DNA of 64,000 nucleotides, taken from positions 1 to 64,000 of the forward strand of contig URMS01000005.1 in the NCBI GenBank assembly GCA_900548975.1, read 5' to 3'. A program made the translations under genes and the position numbers. A model generated the notes under the pieces. That model had not been told where the DNA came from. It made no database searches and saw nothing but the letters and a program-made list of their open reading frames with translations. Of the stretch, positions 7,230 through 16,437 are shown piece by piece. The first letter of the stretch is position 1, and each line of letters starts with the position of its first letter. Source of the stretch: an uncultured Porphyromonadaceae bacterium. GTDB lineage: Bacteria > Bacteroidota > Bacteroidia > Bacteroidales > Muribaculaceae.

Positions 7230-8081
7230 TCAGTCTTTGCTCAGGTTAATAATACCGACTACCAGCGATGCCAGCGACGACATGCCGCCTACGACAGTGA
7301 TAGTGGCCGATACTGCGGGGTTCATCTGCCATGCCGAGGCTCTCATCGACGAGTTGGGCTGCACGTAGATATAATCGTTCTGCTGCAGGGTGAAGTAGGG
7401 CGAAAGCAGGAAGTCTTTGTCGTGGATGTCGAGTTTCACCACCTCGCGGGTGCCGTCGGCATTGGTGCGGTACAGGAGTATGTTTTCGCGGTCGCCCTTG
7501 ATGTCGAGGTCGCCGGCCATGGAGATGGCTTCGAGGAACGTCATGCGTTCATTCTTGCTCTGGTATACTCCGGGATTCTTGACTGCGCCGGCTACGGTGA
7601 CGCGGAAGTTCATCAGCCGGATGTCCACGATAGGCCGCTCGGTGACGTATTTGGGATATATCTCGTCGGCTATCTTCTCGGCCACGTCTTTCTTCGACAG
7701 ACCGGCTACATGGATGCTGCCTATGATGGGGAAGTCGATGCAGCCGTCGGCGTTGACCAGATAGTATTCGGTCGACACTTCCAGACCGGTAGTGGTATAG
7801 TTGTTGAGTTGCCGGCTGTAAGTACCTATTTTACCGTCGTTGTCGATGTAGCGTCCGCGGTTGAAGGGTGCGAGGGCGTTGACATTGGATCCTGTTACTT
7901 CGATGTTCAGAAGGTCGCCGATATTTATCACCGGATCGGCGTTGACCGGAAGCTGCGAGAGAGTTTCGGTGCCTATAGTTTCGGCATCTACGAAATAAGG
8001 AACTTTTTTAGGCGCCGAACATGAGGCCGTAAGCAGGAGGACAACGATGCCGGTAGCTATTTTGGTTCTGAATGTAAACAT
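7230..8081 (-). CDS. wza: Wza-like polysaccharide export lipoprotein (BexD/CtrA/VexA family)
   Basis: This 283-aa protein starts at the ATG at 8079-8081, chosen because it places a signal peptide and lipobox (LTASC, Cys21) directly at the N-terminus. The longer frame to 8147 has no signal peptide and overlaps the predicted promoter. A Poly_export domain (about 55-150, with INIGDLLNIEV) and an SLBB-type domain (about 165-250, with VAGAVKNPGVY) follow, and a C-terminal hydrophobic helix closes the protein. The family forms the outer-membrane channel for capsular or exopolysaccharide. It is transcribed with wzc (1-bp gap), and its promoter lies at 8145-8175. Confidence 0.92.
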   Translation of the reverse strand: MFTFRTKIATGIVVLLLTASCSAPKKVPYFVDAETIGTETLSQLPVNADPVINIGDLLNIEVTGSNVNALAPFNRGRYIDNDGKIGTYSRQLNNYTTTGLEVSTEYYLVNADGCIDFPIIGSIHVAGLSKKDVAEKIADEIYPKYVTERPIVDIRLMNFRVTVAGAVKNPGVYQSKNERMTFLEAISMAGDLDIKGDRENILLYRTNADGTREVVKLDIHDKDFLLSPYFTLQQNDYIYVQPNSSMRASAWQMNPAVSATITVVGGMSSLASLVVGIINLSKD

Positions 8082-8144
8082 AGTTAATTGTATGGACCAG
8101 CAGATATGTAATCGGTGTTTTCGCTTGTGATGATTATAGCGGCG

Positions 8145-8175
8145 CAAAGGTATGGAAAATATGCCATATATCCAA
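8145..8175 (-). promoter_or_regulatory. Bacteroidetes-type promoter of wza-wzc
   Basis: On the minus strand TACCTTTG (8145-8152) and TTG (8173-8175) are separated by 20 bp. The predicted start leaves a leader of about 57 nt before wza, and the promoter lies upstream of the chosen start codon, which supports that start. Confidence 0.6.
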
Positions 8176-8277
8176 ATATATAGGGATTCTGGACCTTTTT
8201 GGCCTCACGAAGGCTTTATTGCGGGATTGTGGCTCCATGCTGCCGCAAGAACTTAACAAGGGTTCCGCCGATATTGT

Positions 8278-8733
8278 TCACGTAAGTGCCGATAATTCGT
8301 CGAGCGCCGCCGTGTGCTTTTCGACCAGACGGGTATAACCTCCCCGCCGTCCGCGCTCGAGGTTATGGTGCAGGTCGTTTGTCTTTACGGCTATGGCTGT
8401 TTTGTTTCCGGAGCGGGCTATGGCACGCACGTAGTCCATATAATCTGTGCCTTTCTTGTGGGTCAGCAGCCTGAGGACGTCGACAACCGCCGTGGGTACT
8501 CCGCGCCCGAGCAGATCCTCGAAAGTATAGTCGGTATCTTCAACCACATCGTGAAGGAAGCCGGCGCATTGTTCGTCGGGCGTCGTGCCGGCCAGTCCCA
8601 CGGATAGCGGGTGCAGAATAACGGGATTTCCGTCGAGATCGCGCTGGCCGCGGTGAGCCTCAAAAGCTATTTCGAGGCAGAGTTCTATGGTGTCGCTGAC
8701 GGCACCCGGAGTCTTTGCTTTATTCTGGTCCAT
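8278..8733 (-). CDS. HD-domain hydrolase related to the SpoT/RelA hydrolase half
   Basis: This 151-aa stand-alone HD domain has HRGQRD...HPLSV at about residues 32-50, the HDVVED metal-binding core near 63-68, and KTNDLHHN near 118-125 in place of the usual KLADRLHN. These match the (p)ppGpp hydrolase domain of RelA/SpoT and small alarmone hydrolases. No synthetase or TGS/ACT domain is present. It probably hydrolyses a nucleotide, perhaps ppGpp or a related compound, but the substrate is not proven by sequence. It has its own promoter at 8808-8838. Confidence 0.8.
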   Translation of the reverse strand: MDQNKAKTPGAVSDTIELCLEIAFEAHRGQRDLDGNPVILHPLSVGLAGTTPDEQCAGFLHDVVEDTDYTFEDLLGRGVPTAVVDVLRLLTHKKGTDYMDYVRAIARSGNKTAIAVKTNDLHHNLERGRRGGYTRLVEKHTAALDELSALT

Positions 8734-8807
8734 AGTCGGTTTTTAGAGTATACCCGATTCCCGGATTGTTCATGGGGAAAACGGACAGAGATTTCATTGT
8801 GTACGCC

Positions 8808-8838
8808 CAAAGTTACTGAAAATATTGTGAAACGGCAA
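8808..8838 (-). promoter_or_regulatory. Bacteroidetes-type promoter of the HD hydrolase
   Basis: CAAAGTTA on the plus strand (8808-8815) reads TAACTTTG on the minus strand, and a TTG at 8836-8838 lies 20 bp upstream of it. The leader would be about 68 nt. Confidence 0.55.
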
Positions 8839-8887
8839 TACACGATAAGATACTTTTTTAGATCACATGGTGAGCGGGTACTTTAAT

Positions 8888-8918
8888 TTGGGAGAACGGT
8901 GGAAAATTGTTATTTTTG
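8888..8918 (+). promoter_or_regulatory. Bacteroidetes-type promoter of fumarase
   Basis: TTG (8888-8890, within TTTG) and TATTTTTG (8911-8918) are separated by 20 bp. The position excludes the upstream ATG at 8867 as the fumarase start. Confidence 0.65.
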
Positions 8919-8950
8919 TGGCAAAGATACATATACACCCTTATAAGGAT

Positions 8951-10600
8951 ATGGCAACAAAACCGTTTCATTACCAAGAGATGTTCCCTCTGGGACCTGA
9001 TACCACTGAGTATTATCATCTTACATCCGACTACGTACACACCGAGACCTGGGGCGGCCACGAGTTTCTGGTCGTAGACCCCGAAGCCCTCACCGTGCTC
9101 GCACGCCAGGCCACACACGACAACGCCTTCATGCTCCGCCGCGAGCACAACGAGATGGTGGCCAGGATACTCTCCGACCCCGAAGCCAGCCAGAACGACA
9201 AGTTCGTGGCCCTCACCATGCTGCGCAACGCCGAAGTGGCCGCCAAGGGCCAGCTTCCCTTCTGCCAGGATACAGGTACGGCCATCTGCCACGCCTCCAA
9301 AGGCCAGTTCGTGTTCACCGGCTGCAACGACGAAGAAAAAATATCGCACGGTGTATATCTCACATATACCACCGACAATCTCCGCTACAGCCAGAACGCA
9401 CCCCTCACCATGTACGAGGAAGTGAATACCGGCTGCAATCTTCCCGCGCAGATCGATATCCACGCTGCCGAAGGCGACGAATATCACTTTCTTTTCGTGG
9501 CCAAGGGCGGCGGCTCGGCCAACAAGACTTACCTCTACCAGGAGACCAAGGCCACTATCAATCCCGACCGTCTGGTGCCCTTCCTCATCGAGAAAATGCG
9601 CTCGCTCGGCACCGCCGCATGTCCTCCCTACCATATCGCATTCGTTATCGGCGGCACATCGGCCGAGAAGAACCTCGAGGTAGTGAAAAAGGCATCGGTG
9701 AAATACCTCGACTCGCTGCCCACACACGGCAATGAGTACGGCCACGCCTTCCGCGATGTCGAACTCGAGGCCACCCTCAAGAAAGCAGCCGAAGAACTCG
9801 GCCTGGGCGCACAGTTCGGCGGCAAATACTTCGCACACGACATCCGCGTGATCCGTCTGCCTCGTCACGGCGCTTCGTGCCCCATCGGCATGGGCGTGAG
9901 CTGCTCGGCCGACCGCAACGTAAAGGCCAAAATCAACCGCGAGGGCCTGTGGATCGAGAAACTCGACTCCAATCCCGGCGAACTCATACCCGAGGAATAC
10001 CGCAAGGCCGGCGAAGGCGAAGTGGTGAAGATCGACCTCAACCGCCCCATGCCCGAAGTACTCGCCGAACTGAGCAAATACCCCGTATCGACCCGTCTTT
10101 CGCTCAACGGCACCATCATCGTGGGCCGCGACATCGCTCACGCCAAGATCAAAGAGCGTCTCGACCGCGGCGAGCCCATGCCCCAGTACCTCAAGGACCA
10201 TCCCATCTATTATGCAGGTCCTGCGAAGACTCCCGCAGGCATGCCTTCGGGCTCTTTCGGCCCCACCACCGCAGGCCGCATGGACAGCTACGTCGACCAG
10301 TTCCAGAGCGCCGGCGGCTCCATGATAATGATTGCCAAGGGCAACCGCTCGCAGGCCGTTACCGACGCCTGCCACAAGCATGGCGGCTTCTATCTCGGCT
10401 CTATCGGCGGTCCTGCCGCCGTGCTGGCACAGAACTCCATCAAGAACGTCGAGCTTCTCGAGTACCCCGAACTCGGCATGGAGGCTATCTGGAAAATCGA
10501 AGTGGAAGACTTCCCCGCATTCATCCTCGTCGATGACAAGGGCAACGACTTCTTCACACAGATTTTCGAAAAGTGCAAAATCTGCGGTCTGAATAAGTAA
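8951..10600 (+). CDS. fumA: Class I fumarate hydratase (FumA/FumB type, 4Fe-4S)
   Basis: This 549-aa cytosolic enzyme interconverts fumarate and malate and matches the ~548-aa length of FumA. The ATG at 8951 is used because the promoter lies between it and the earlier ATG at 8867. Cluster-ligand cysteines are visible in FCQDTGTA (Cys105), ACPPYHIAF (Cys224) and ASCPIGMG (about Cys310). The first two fall at the positions of the E. coli ligands. The N-terminal half is the catalytic cluster domain and the C-terminal third is the swivel domain (about 375-549). In anaerobic Bacteroidales this enzyme serves the reductive branch toward succinate. It is monocistronic as far as I can see. Confidence 0.97.
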   Translation: MATKPFHYQEMFPLGPDTTEYYHLTSDYVHTETWGGHEFLVVDPEALTVLARQATHDNAFMLRREHNEMVARILSDPEASQNDKFVALTMLRNAEVAAKGQLPFCQDTGTAICHASKGQFVFTGCNDEEKISHGVYLTYTTDNLRYSQNAPLTMYEEVNTGCNLPAQIDIHAAEGDEYHFLFVAKGGGSANKTYLYQETKATINPDRLVPFLIEKMRSLGTAACPPYHIAFVIGGTSAEKNLEVVKKASVKYLDSLPTHGNEYGHAFRDVELEATLKKAAEELGLGAQFGGKYFAHDIRVIRLPRHGASCPIGMGVSCSADRNVKAKINREGLWIEKLDSNPGELIPEEYRKAGEGEVVKIDLNRPMPEVLAELSKYPVSTRLSLNGTIIVGRDIAHAKIKERLDRGEPMPQYLKDHPIYYAGPAKTPAGMPSGSFGPTTAGRMDSYVDQFQSAGGSMIMIAKGNRSQAVTDACHKHGGFYLGSIGGPAAVLAQNSIKNVELLEYPELGMEAIWKIEVEDFPAFILVDDKGNDFFTQIFEKCKICGLNK

Positions 10601-10870
10601 CTAAAGTTTCGCAAGTTTTCAACTTGCTCAACGTGAAGGGTGGATGGTGAAAGGTGAAGATAATAGTTATTTATAAGGAAGTATTATCTTCACTCAGGCG
10701 AAGCCTGAATTTCACTTTTCACTTTATTCACTTCAACTTGAGCTTGCGAAAGTTGAATAAGTATCAGACCCCCTCATCCATAAGCCCGCTTCGGCCCTTC
10801 CTGTACACTGGGGGAAACCGGAGCGGGTTTAAACCATTTTTTAAGCCGTTTGTCTATTTATTATACAGCA
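10601..10870. repeat. Gene-free spacer with nested inverted repeats
   Basis: I see no gene between fumarase and the next start. The spacer contains a 12-bp perfect inverted repeat (GTGAAGATAATA at 10654-10665, TATTATCTTCAC at 10682-10693). It also has GCAAGTT/AACTTGC and CAGGC/GCCTG hairpins, degenerate GTGAAAG-type repeats, and a CCCGCTTCGG...CCGGAGCGGG stem near 10785-10830. Together they form a loosely symmetric structure. No T-run terminator was found. Confidence 0.6.
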
Positions 10871-10899
10871 TTCCGACAACAGGCTAATCATACTACAAT

Positions 10900-13800
10900 A
10901 TGCGCAGAATCCTCTTTCTCGTTCTCAATGCCGTTGCAGCATTGTTTATCTCTCATCAAATGACAGCACAGACACCCGAATTCAAAGAACCCGACTTCGC
11001 CTATCCCAAAACGGTCGAATCCGAGGCGCGGGCTCTTCTGCAGAAAGCCTCGGCTCTCGAAGGCGATGCCGCCTCGGCGACACGCCTGCGCGCCGTACTC
11101 GAAATATGCGCCGCGCAGACTCAGATCGACCGCGCGGCTTCGTTTGCGCAGCCCGCATTCATAGCCGGGCAGGCCGAAGCCGCCCGCGGTGCCGGGCGCG
11201 CCATGCTGCTGGCGCTCGAGGCATCGAAATATGCGCAGATCTACAATAACAACCGGTGGAACTACGACCGTGTCGACGCTCCCCTCGAGCCTTATCCCGC
11301 CGATGTGTCGGAGTGGAGCGGTCTCCAGTTCCGCACCCGCATAGCGGCCCTCTTCGGCCAGGCCATGGACATGGCGCCCGAGACTCCGCTGGAGGTGTTC
11401 GAGTCGTCGCTGGAGTATTCGCCAAGGGCTCTGGAGTATATTCCGACGGTGAAAGACTTCGTGCGCTACCGTGCGTTTGACACGTTCGGCGACATCGGTT
11501 GCCGCGACGAGGCTGCCGTGCTTGCCAATAAATGTATGGATGCTGCGCGTCCCCAGTCGCCGGCCTGGTTTTTCTGGGCTGTACAGAAGAACAGAACCGA
11601 CTACAAGGTCCTGGCCGGAATATACGACGCCAATGCCGGCGTCGAGGCCGCCCGCTTCGTGCTGGAGTGGATGGTTACCGGAGCGCCGTCCGAATACGAG
11701 GAAGTGGTGTCGGCCAATGGCAATAAAGAAACGGCCCGTTTCGCTGTGCGCGACTGCAAGATCGCCATGCTGCGCGAATCGCTGGCAAAATTCCCCTCGT
11801 GGTACAACAACGCCGCTCTCGAATACGCTCTCGCCTCTCTCACACGCCCTGTGGTGAGCTACACCTACCCGGGCATGGTGTGCCCCGGCGCCGATATAAA
11901 ACTGAGCTGCCAATACAGCTTCGCAAAGAAAATAGAGGCTTCCCTGTATGCTGTTGCCGACAATGACGACAATATCGATACCGGGCGCCTGTTAAAGCAG
12001 CCTAAGGCGGCCTCGGCATCGTTTACTCCGGCTGATACCGACGGCAATGCCGATCTCACCCTCAAGGCTCCCGCCCCGGGCAGCTATGTGCTTCTGGTGA
12101 CTGTCGACGGACAGCCTGCCGACGATCGCGGATGGCGTGTGCCCCGGATCATGGTTACGCCCCTTATAGGCTTTGCCGTCAATGGCTGCAAGGAGAGTGC
12201 CGTAGTGGCCGTGGATTATACCACAGGCATGCCGCTGTCGGGCGTTACTGTAAAATCGAATACCGTATCATCGCGCCGCAATGCCGTTAATTCATCGACC
12301 CTCATCGGAAAGACAGGCGGCGACGGCTTCCTCGTAACGGATGCTCTGTCCATGGGTACTCAGAGCCGGTATTGCTCGTTCACCTACCAGGGGCGAACCT
12401 ATGATTTCGATGACAATGTGAGGCTGGCGGTGTTCTACGACGGCAGCCGGTCGGCCGAGCGGCTCGAAGCCAACCTTATGACCGACCGCGCGCTCTATCA
12501 TCCCGGCGATACTGTGCGGTGGGCTTTCGCAGTATCACGGCTTGGCACCGATAAAAATGCCGTTCCTGTCGCTGCATCAGATATGAAGCTGACGGTGGAA
12601 TTCAAGGATGCAAATGGCCAGCCGGTGGGTTCTGCTGAAGTGACTACCGACCGTTTCGGCCGCGCATACGGCTCGTTCCCCACCAAAGAGGGCGCTCTTA
12701 CCGGCTCATATACATTCCGCATCAAGGAAATACGCCAGTTCTACGGCCATGTGATGGTAAGCGACTTCAAGCTTCCTGTCTTCGAGGCCAAAATCGACAG
12801 GATAGAGCGCGATGTGCCTGCCGCAGGCGACGTCCGCGTATCCGGCTCGGCCCGCACATTCACCGGCATGGCCGTGAGCGGTGCCAAAGTGAAGCTCACA
12901 CTTACCGGCGCACGACGCTGGCGCTGGTTCTCGCCGGCCGAAGAACTCGCCGTTTACGATACCGTCACCGCGGCCGACGGCACATTCTCGGTAGTGCTCC
13001 CCGCTTCGGTCTTCAAATCGACCGACACGAAATATACCGACTTCATAATCGGGGCCGATGTCACCTCGGCGGCTGCCGAAACGGCGCAGACCTCGCGCAA
13101 TTTCACTATCGGCAAGCCTTATGGCCTTGCGGTGTCGCGCACGCCGGGCCGCGCCGACACGTCGGAGCCTCTCGAAACTCTCTTCGAGGCTTACGATGCC
13201 GACGACAAGCCGGTGAAGATATCGGTCGACTGGAGCCTGGGCGTTGCCGAGGGCGATTCGCTCGTGAGTGTCGTGGCAAGCGGAAGCGGTATCACCGGCG
13301 AACCGGTGAAACTCGATCTCGCTTCCGTTCCCGCAGGCATCTACACCTTCCGTGTGGCTGCCGCCGACAGCACTCTTGCCGATCCGGTCACAGGGCCGTC
13401 GGTAACGCTCTACAATGTGGCAAAAAATCGTGTGCCGCAGACCGGCTCGCCCGTATTTGTGCCCCTGGATTTCTATGCATCCGCCGACCGCAAGGTTAAG
13501 GTGCTTGCCGGTGTGGCAGGCTCCGACAAGGTGTGCGCCTTCGTGGCCGTGCGCTCGGAGGGTAATCTGATTTCTTTCCGCCGCGAAATGCTGAAGCCCG
13601 GTTTCAGCCACATAAATATCGATGTGCCTTATAGCTCCGACAAGCTCCAGGTGCTCGTTATCTCCGTCCGCGACGGCAAGACATACTCCGAAGACATCAC
13701 CGTAAGCCGTCCGCAGGAGGCTCCGGTCAAAGTGGTGGCCGAGAGCTTCCGCGATAAGCTCATACCCGGCATAGGCGAAACATGGCGCTTCCGCCTCACC

Positions 13801-16437
13801 GACGGCAACGGAAAAGCACTCGATGCCGCCATGGTTGCCACCATGTACAACAAGGCGCTCGACAAACTCTACACCGGCAACTGGCCCTCGGGCTTCATGA
13901 CAGTCGGCGACTCCTACTGGCTGCAGGTGACAGCTCCTGGCAGCAACCGCTACAGCCGTTATTTCTCAGGCAATGTCGATTCTCCCGACAATTCGGTAAC
14001 GATCGTATGGCCGCAGTACCGCTGGTGCACTCCGTATGGCTTTAATGTAGTACCTGGTCTGATGACAGGTACCACCATGAGAAGTTACGCGGCTGCCGCT
14101 CCTGCCCGTGCCATGATGAAAAACGAGATGCTCGATGCCGCCGCGCCCGAAGAAGCCGAGGAACTGGGAGAGGTTCCCGACATCACCGAAGCCGGTGCAG
14201 GAGCCGATGAGGACGCGCCGGAGAAATTCGACTACCGTGTGGCGGAACAGTTGCAGATTTTCTGGCAGCCCGCACTGGTGGCCGATGCCGACGGCAATAT
14301 CGACATCGTATTCACCATGCCCAATGCCGTGGGCACATGGCAGGTAAAGGCTTTCGCTTGGACTCCCGGACTGAAGGCGGCCGCCTATGCCGCCGAGTGC
14401 ATGAGCACCAAGCCGGTGATGGTGCAGCCCAATCTGCCGCGCTTCCTCCGCCAGGGCGACAAGGCCCGCGTGCTCGCAACCGTCTATAATAACAGCGACG
14501 CCGACGCCGCCGTGACAACGACCGTCGAGCTTTTCGACATCGCTACCGGCAGGACCACCGCCACGGCTGTCAGCACCGACAGCATCGCCAGGGGTGCCTC
14601 GGCGATGGTTGCAATTGATATTGATGTGCCTGTCGATGCCTCGGCCATCGGATACCGCGTGCGCTCTGTGAGCGGCGCTTTCTCCGACGGCGAACAGAGC
14701 GCCATCCCGGTGCTCGCATCCTCGTCGACGGTAGTCGAAAGCACTGAGTTCTATCTCAATCCCGGCGAGAAAAAGCCCTTCGAACTTACCGTTCCCGCCA
14801 CCGGCGACGCCACCGTCACCCTCCAGTACTGCCAGAATCCCATCTGGACTGTGGTCAAGGCCATGCGCGGCATATATCAGCCGGGCAACACGTCGAATTC
14901 CATCGTGTCGTCGCTCTTCTCGGTTCTTGCCGGAAACCATATCACGGCCACCAACCCCGCTATAGCCGCGGCCATAGCCGAGTGGAAGAAAAATCCCGGC
15001 GAAGAGGCTCTGGTATCGATGCTCGAGAAGAACGAAGAACTTAAGAAACTGCTTCTCGACCAGACTCCCTGGGTTCAGACTGCTAAGGACCAGAGTGCGC
15101 GCATGAGCTCGCTCAGCGAATTCCTCGACCCCGAGACAACGGCACGCGCCATCGCCAGGCGCACCGCCGACCTCGAAGAGCTGCGCAACCGCGACGGCGG
15201 TTTCGCATGGGGACCGTGGAGCCCCGAATCGTCGGTATGGGCTACAGAGAATGTTCTTACCACTCTCGGACTGGCATCGTCGCTGGGACTGCTGCCGCAG
15301 TCCGATACTACGCTCCGCGGCATGCTTCAGCCGGCATTCGACTATCTGCAGGCCGAGGTCGTGAAGCCAAACCGTCCGGCCACCGACCGCTCGCTGGCTC
15401 TTATCGCGGCATTGCTGCCCGAGCTCAAGGTGTCGGCTGGTGCCGACCGCATCCTACGCGCCACTGTAGCCGACATCGCCAAAAACTGGCGCCGCGACGG
15501 CTCTGTCGGCAAGGCCTACGACATAATTATCCTCAATGCCAACGGACGCCGCTCGCTTGCGGCCGATGTGCTTGCCTCGGTGCGCCAGCATAGTGTGGAG
15601 CAGCCCGGTAAGGGCCTGTGTTTCCCCAATGTGGGCGATGTGCGCGGATATGCCACCATCATACAGGCCTATGCCGCCATGGGCGCCTCGGCTGCCGAAA
15701 TCGACGGCATGCGCCAGTGGATTACCGTCTATGCACAGGCCAACGACAATCTCGGAGCCTATAATCCCGACTACATCATAGCCGCCGTGCTGCTAACAGG
15801 CAGCGACTGGACTTCGGTACCGGTGAAAGAGAATGTGACAGTCGACGGCCGTCCCGTCGAGATATCGAAGATCGAGAGCGCCACAGGCTACTTCGCCCAG
15901 ACCATAGAGACCGACGGAAGCCGCCCGGTCACCATCACCGTTCAGCCCAACGGTGTCACTCCCTCCTACGGTTCGGTTGTGACGGTCGGACGCCGCCCAA
16001 TGGCTTCGATCAGTGCCAGGGCAGGCAGCGACATCTCCATCGACAAGCGCGTGCTCGTGCAGCGTGGCGGCGAGTGGGTCGAGACAGGTACTTTCGCCCT
16101 TGGCGAGCGTGTGCGTGTGCAGCTCGTCATAAAGGCCGGACGCGATTTGCAGTATGTCTCGGTCGACGATGAACGTCCCGCCGCTTTCGAACCGGTCGAT
16201 CAGCTGCCCGGATATGTGTATGACGGCTCTTTGGGCTTCTACCGCGAGAACGGCGATGCCAATACCCGCCTGTTCATCGGCTTCCTGCCCAAAGGTACCT
16301 ACCATGTGAGCTACGACATGACAGCCGCCGTAGCCGGCGAGTTCCGTTCGGGTATGGCCACGATACAGAGCCAGTACGCACCCGAAATAACCGCCCACAG
16401 CGGCGCGGACACCATAACCGTAGAGGCTCGCCGATGA
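10900..16437 (+). CDS. Large bacterial alpha-2-macroglobulin family protein without a thioester
   Basis: This 1845-aa exported protein has a signal peptide cleaved near Thr-Ala-Gln (residue ~24) and no lipobox Cys. An MG2 macroglobulin domain begins near residue 520 (TDRALYHPGD). A likely bait-like low-complexity acidic linker lies at about 1065-1105, the A2M domain starts near 1113 (WQPALVADADGNI), a helical thioester-fold domain lies at about 1300-1640, and an MG10-like domain is at the C-terminus. Where thioester members have C-x-E-Q, this protein has NPIWTVVKAMRG and no cysteine, so covalent trapping is unlikely. Bacterial members are envelope protease inhibitors or have structural roles. 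The UvrD helicase gene overlaps its stop codon by 4 bp (ATGA). Confidence 0.88.
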   Translation: MRRILFLVLNAVAALFISHQMTAQTPEFKEPDFAYPKTVESEARALLQKASALEGDAASATRLRAVLEICAAQTQIDRAASFAQPAFIAGQAEAARGAGRAMLLALEASKYAQIYNNNRWNYDRVDAPLEPYPADVSEWSGLQFRTRIAALFGQAMDMAPETPLEVFESSLEYSPRALEYIPTVKDFVRYRAFDTFGDIGCRDEAAVLANKCMDAARPQSPAWFFWAVQKNRTDYKVLAGIYDANAGVEAARFVLEWMVTGAPSEYEEVVSANGNKETARFAVRDCKIAMLRESLAKFPSWYNNAALEYALASLTRPVVSYTYPGMVCPGADIKLSCQYSFAKKIEASLYAVADNDDNIDTGRLLKQPKAASASFTPADTDGNADLTLKAPAPGSYVLLVTVDGQPADDRGWRVPRIMVTPLIGFAVNGCKESAVVAVDYTTGMPLSGVTVKSNTVSSRRNAVNSSTLIGKTGGDGFLVTDALSMGTQSRYCSFTYQGRTYDFDDNVRLAVFYDGSRSAERLEANLMTDRALYHPGDTVRWAFAVSRLGTDKNAVPVAASDMKLTVEFKDANGQPVGSAEVTTDRFGRAYGSFPTKEGALTGSYTFRIKEIRQFYGHVMVSDFKLPVFEAKIDRIERDVPAAGDVRVSGSARTFTGMAVSGAKVKLTLTGARRWRWFSPAEELAVYDTVTAADGTFSVVLPASVFKSTDTKYTDFIIGADVTSAAAETAQTSRNFTIGKPYGLAVSRTPGRADTSEPLETLFEAYDADDKPVKISVDWSLGVAEGDSLVSVVASGSGITGEPVKLDLASVPAGIYTFRVAAADSTLADPVTGPSVTLYNVAKNRVPQTGSPVFVPLDFYASADRKVKVLAGVAGSDKVCAFVAVRSEGNLISFRREMLKPGFSHINIDVPYSSDKLQVLVISVRDGKTYSEDITVSRPQEAPVKVVAESFRDKLIPGIGETWRFRLTDGNGKALDAAMVATMYNKALDKLYTGNWPSGFMTVGDSYWLQVTAPGSNRYSRYFSGNVDSPDNSVTIVWPQYRWCTPYGFNVVPGLMTGTTMRSYAAAAPARAMMKNEMLDAAAPEEAEELGEVPDITEAGAGADEDAPEKFDYRVAEQLQIFWQPALVADADGNIDIVFTMPNAVGTWQVKAFAWTPGLKAAAYAAECMSTKPVMVQPNLPRFLRQGDKARVLATVYNNSDADAAVTTTVELFDIATGRTTATAVSTDSIARGASAMVAIDIDVPVDASAIGYRVRSVSGAFSDGEQSAIPVLASSSTVVESTEFYLNPGEKKPFELTVPATGDATVTLQYCQNPIWTVVKAMRGIYQPGNTSNSIVSSLFSVLAGNHITATNPAIAAAIAEWKKNPGEEALVSMLEKNEELKKLLLDQTPWVQTAKDQSARMSSLSEFLDPETTARAIARRTADLEELRNRDGGFAWGPWSPESSVWATENVLTTLGLASSLGLLPQSDTTLRGMLQPAFDYLQAEVVKPNRPATDRSLALIAALLPELKVSAGADRILRATVADIAKNWRRDGSVGKAYDIIILNANGRRSLAADVLASVRQHSVEQPGKGLCFPNVGDVRGYATIIQAYAAMGASAAEIDGMRQWITVYAQANDNLGAYNPDYIIAAVLLTGSDWTSVPVKENVTVDGRPVEISKIESATGYFAQTIETDGSRPVTITVQPNGVTPSYGSVVTVGRRPMASISARAGSDISIDKRVLVQRGGEWVETGTFALGERVRVQLVIKAGRDLQYVSVDDERPAAFEPVDQLPGYVYDGSLGFYRENGDANTRLFIGFLPKGTYHVSYDMTAAVAGEFRSGMATIQSQYAPEITAHSGADTITVEARR

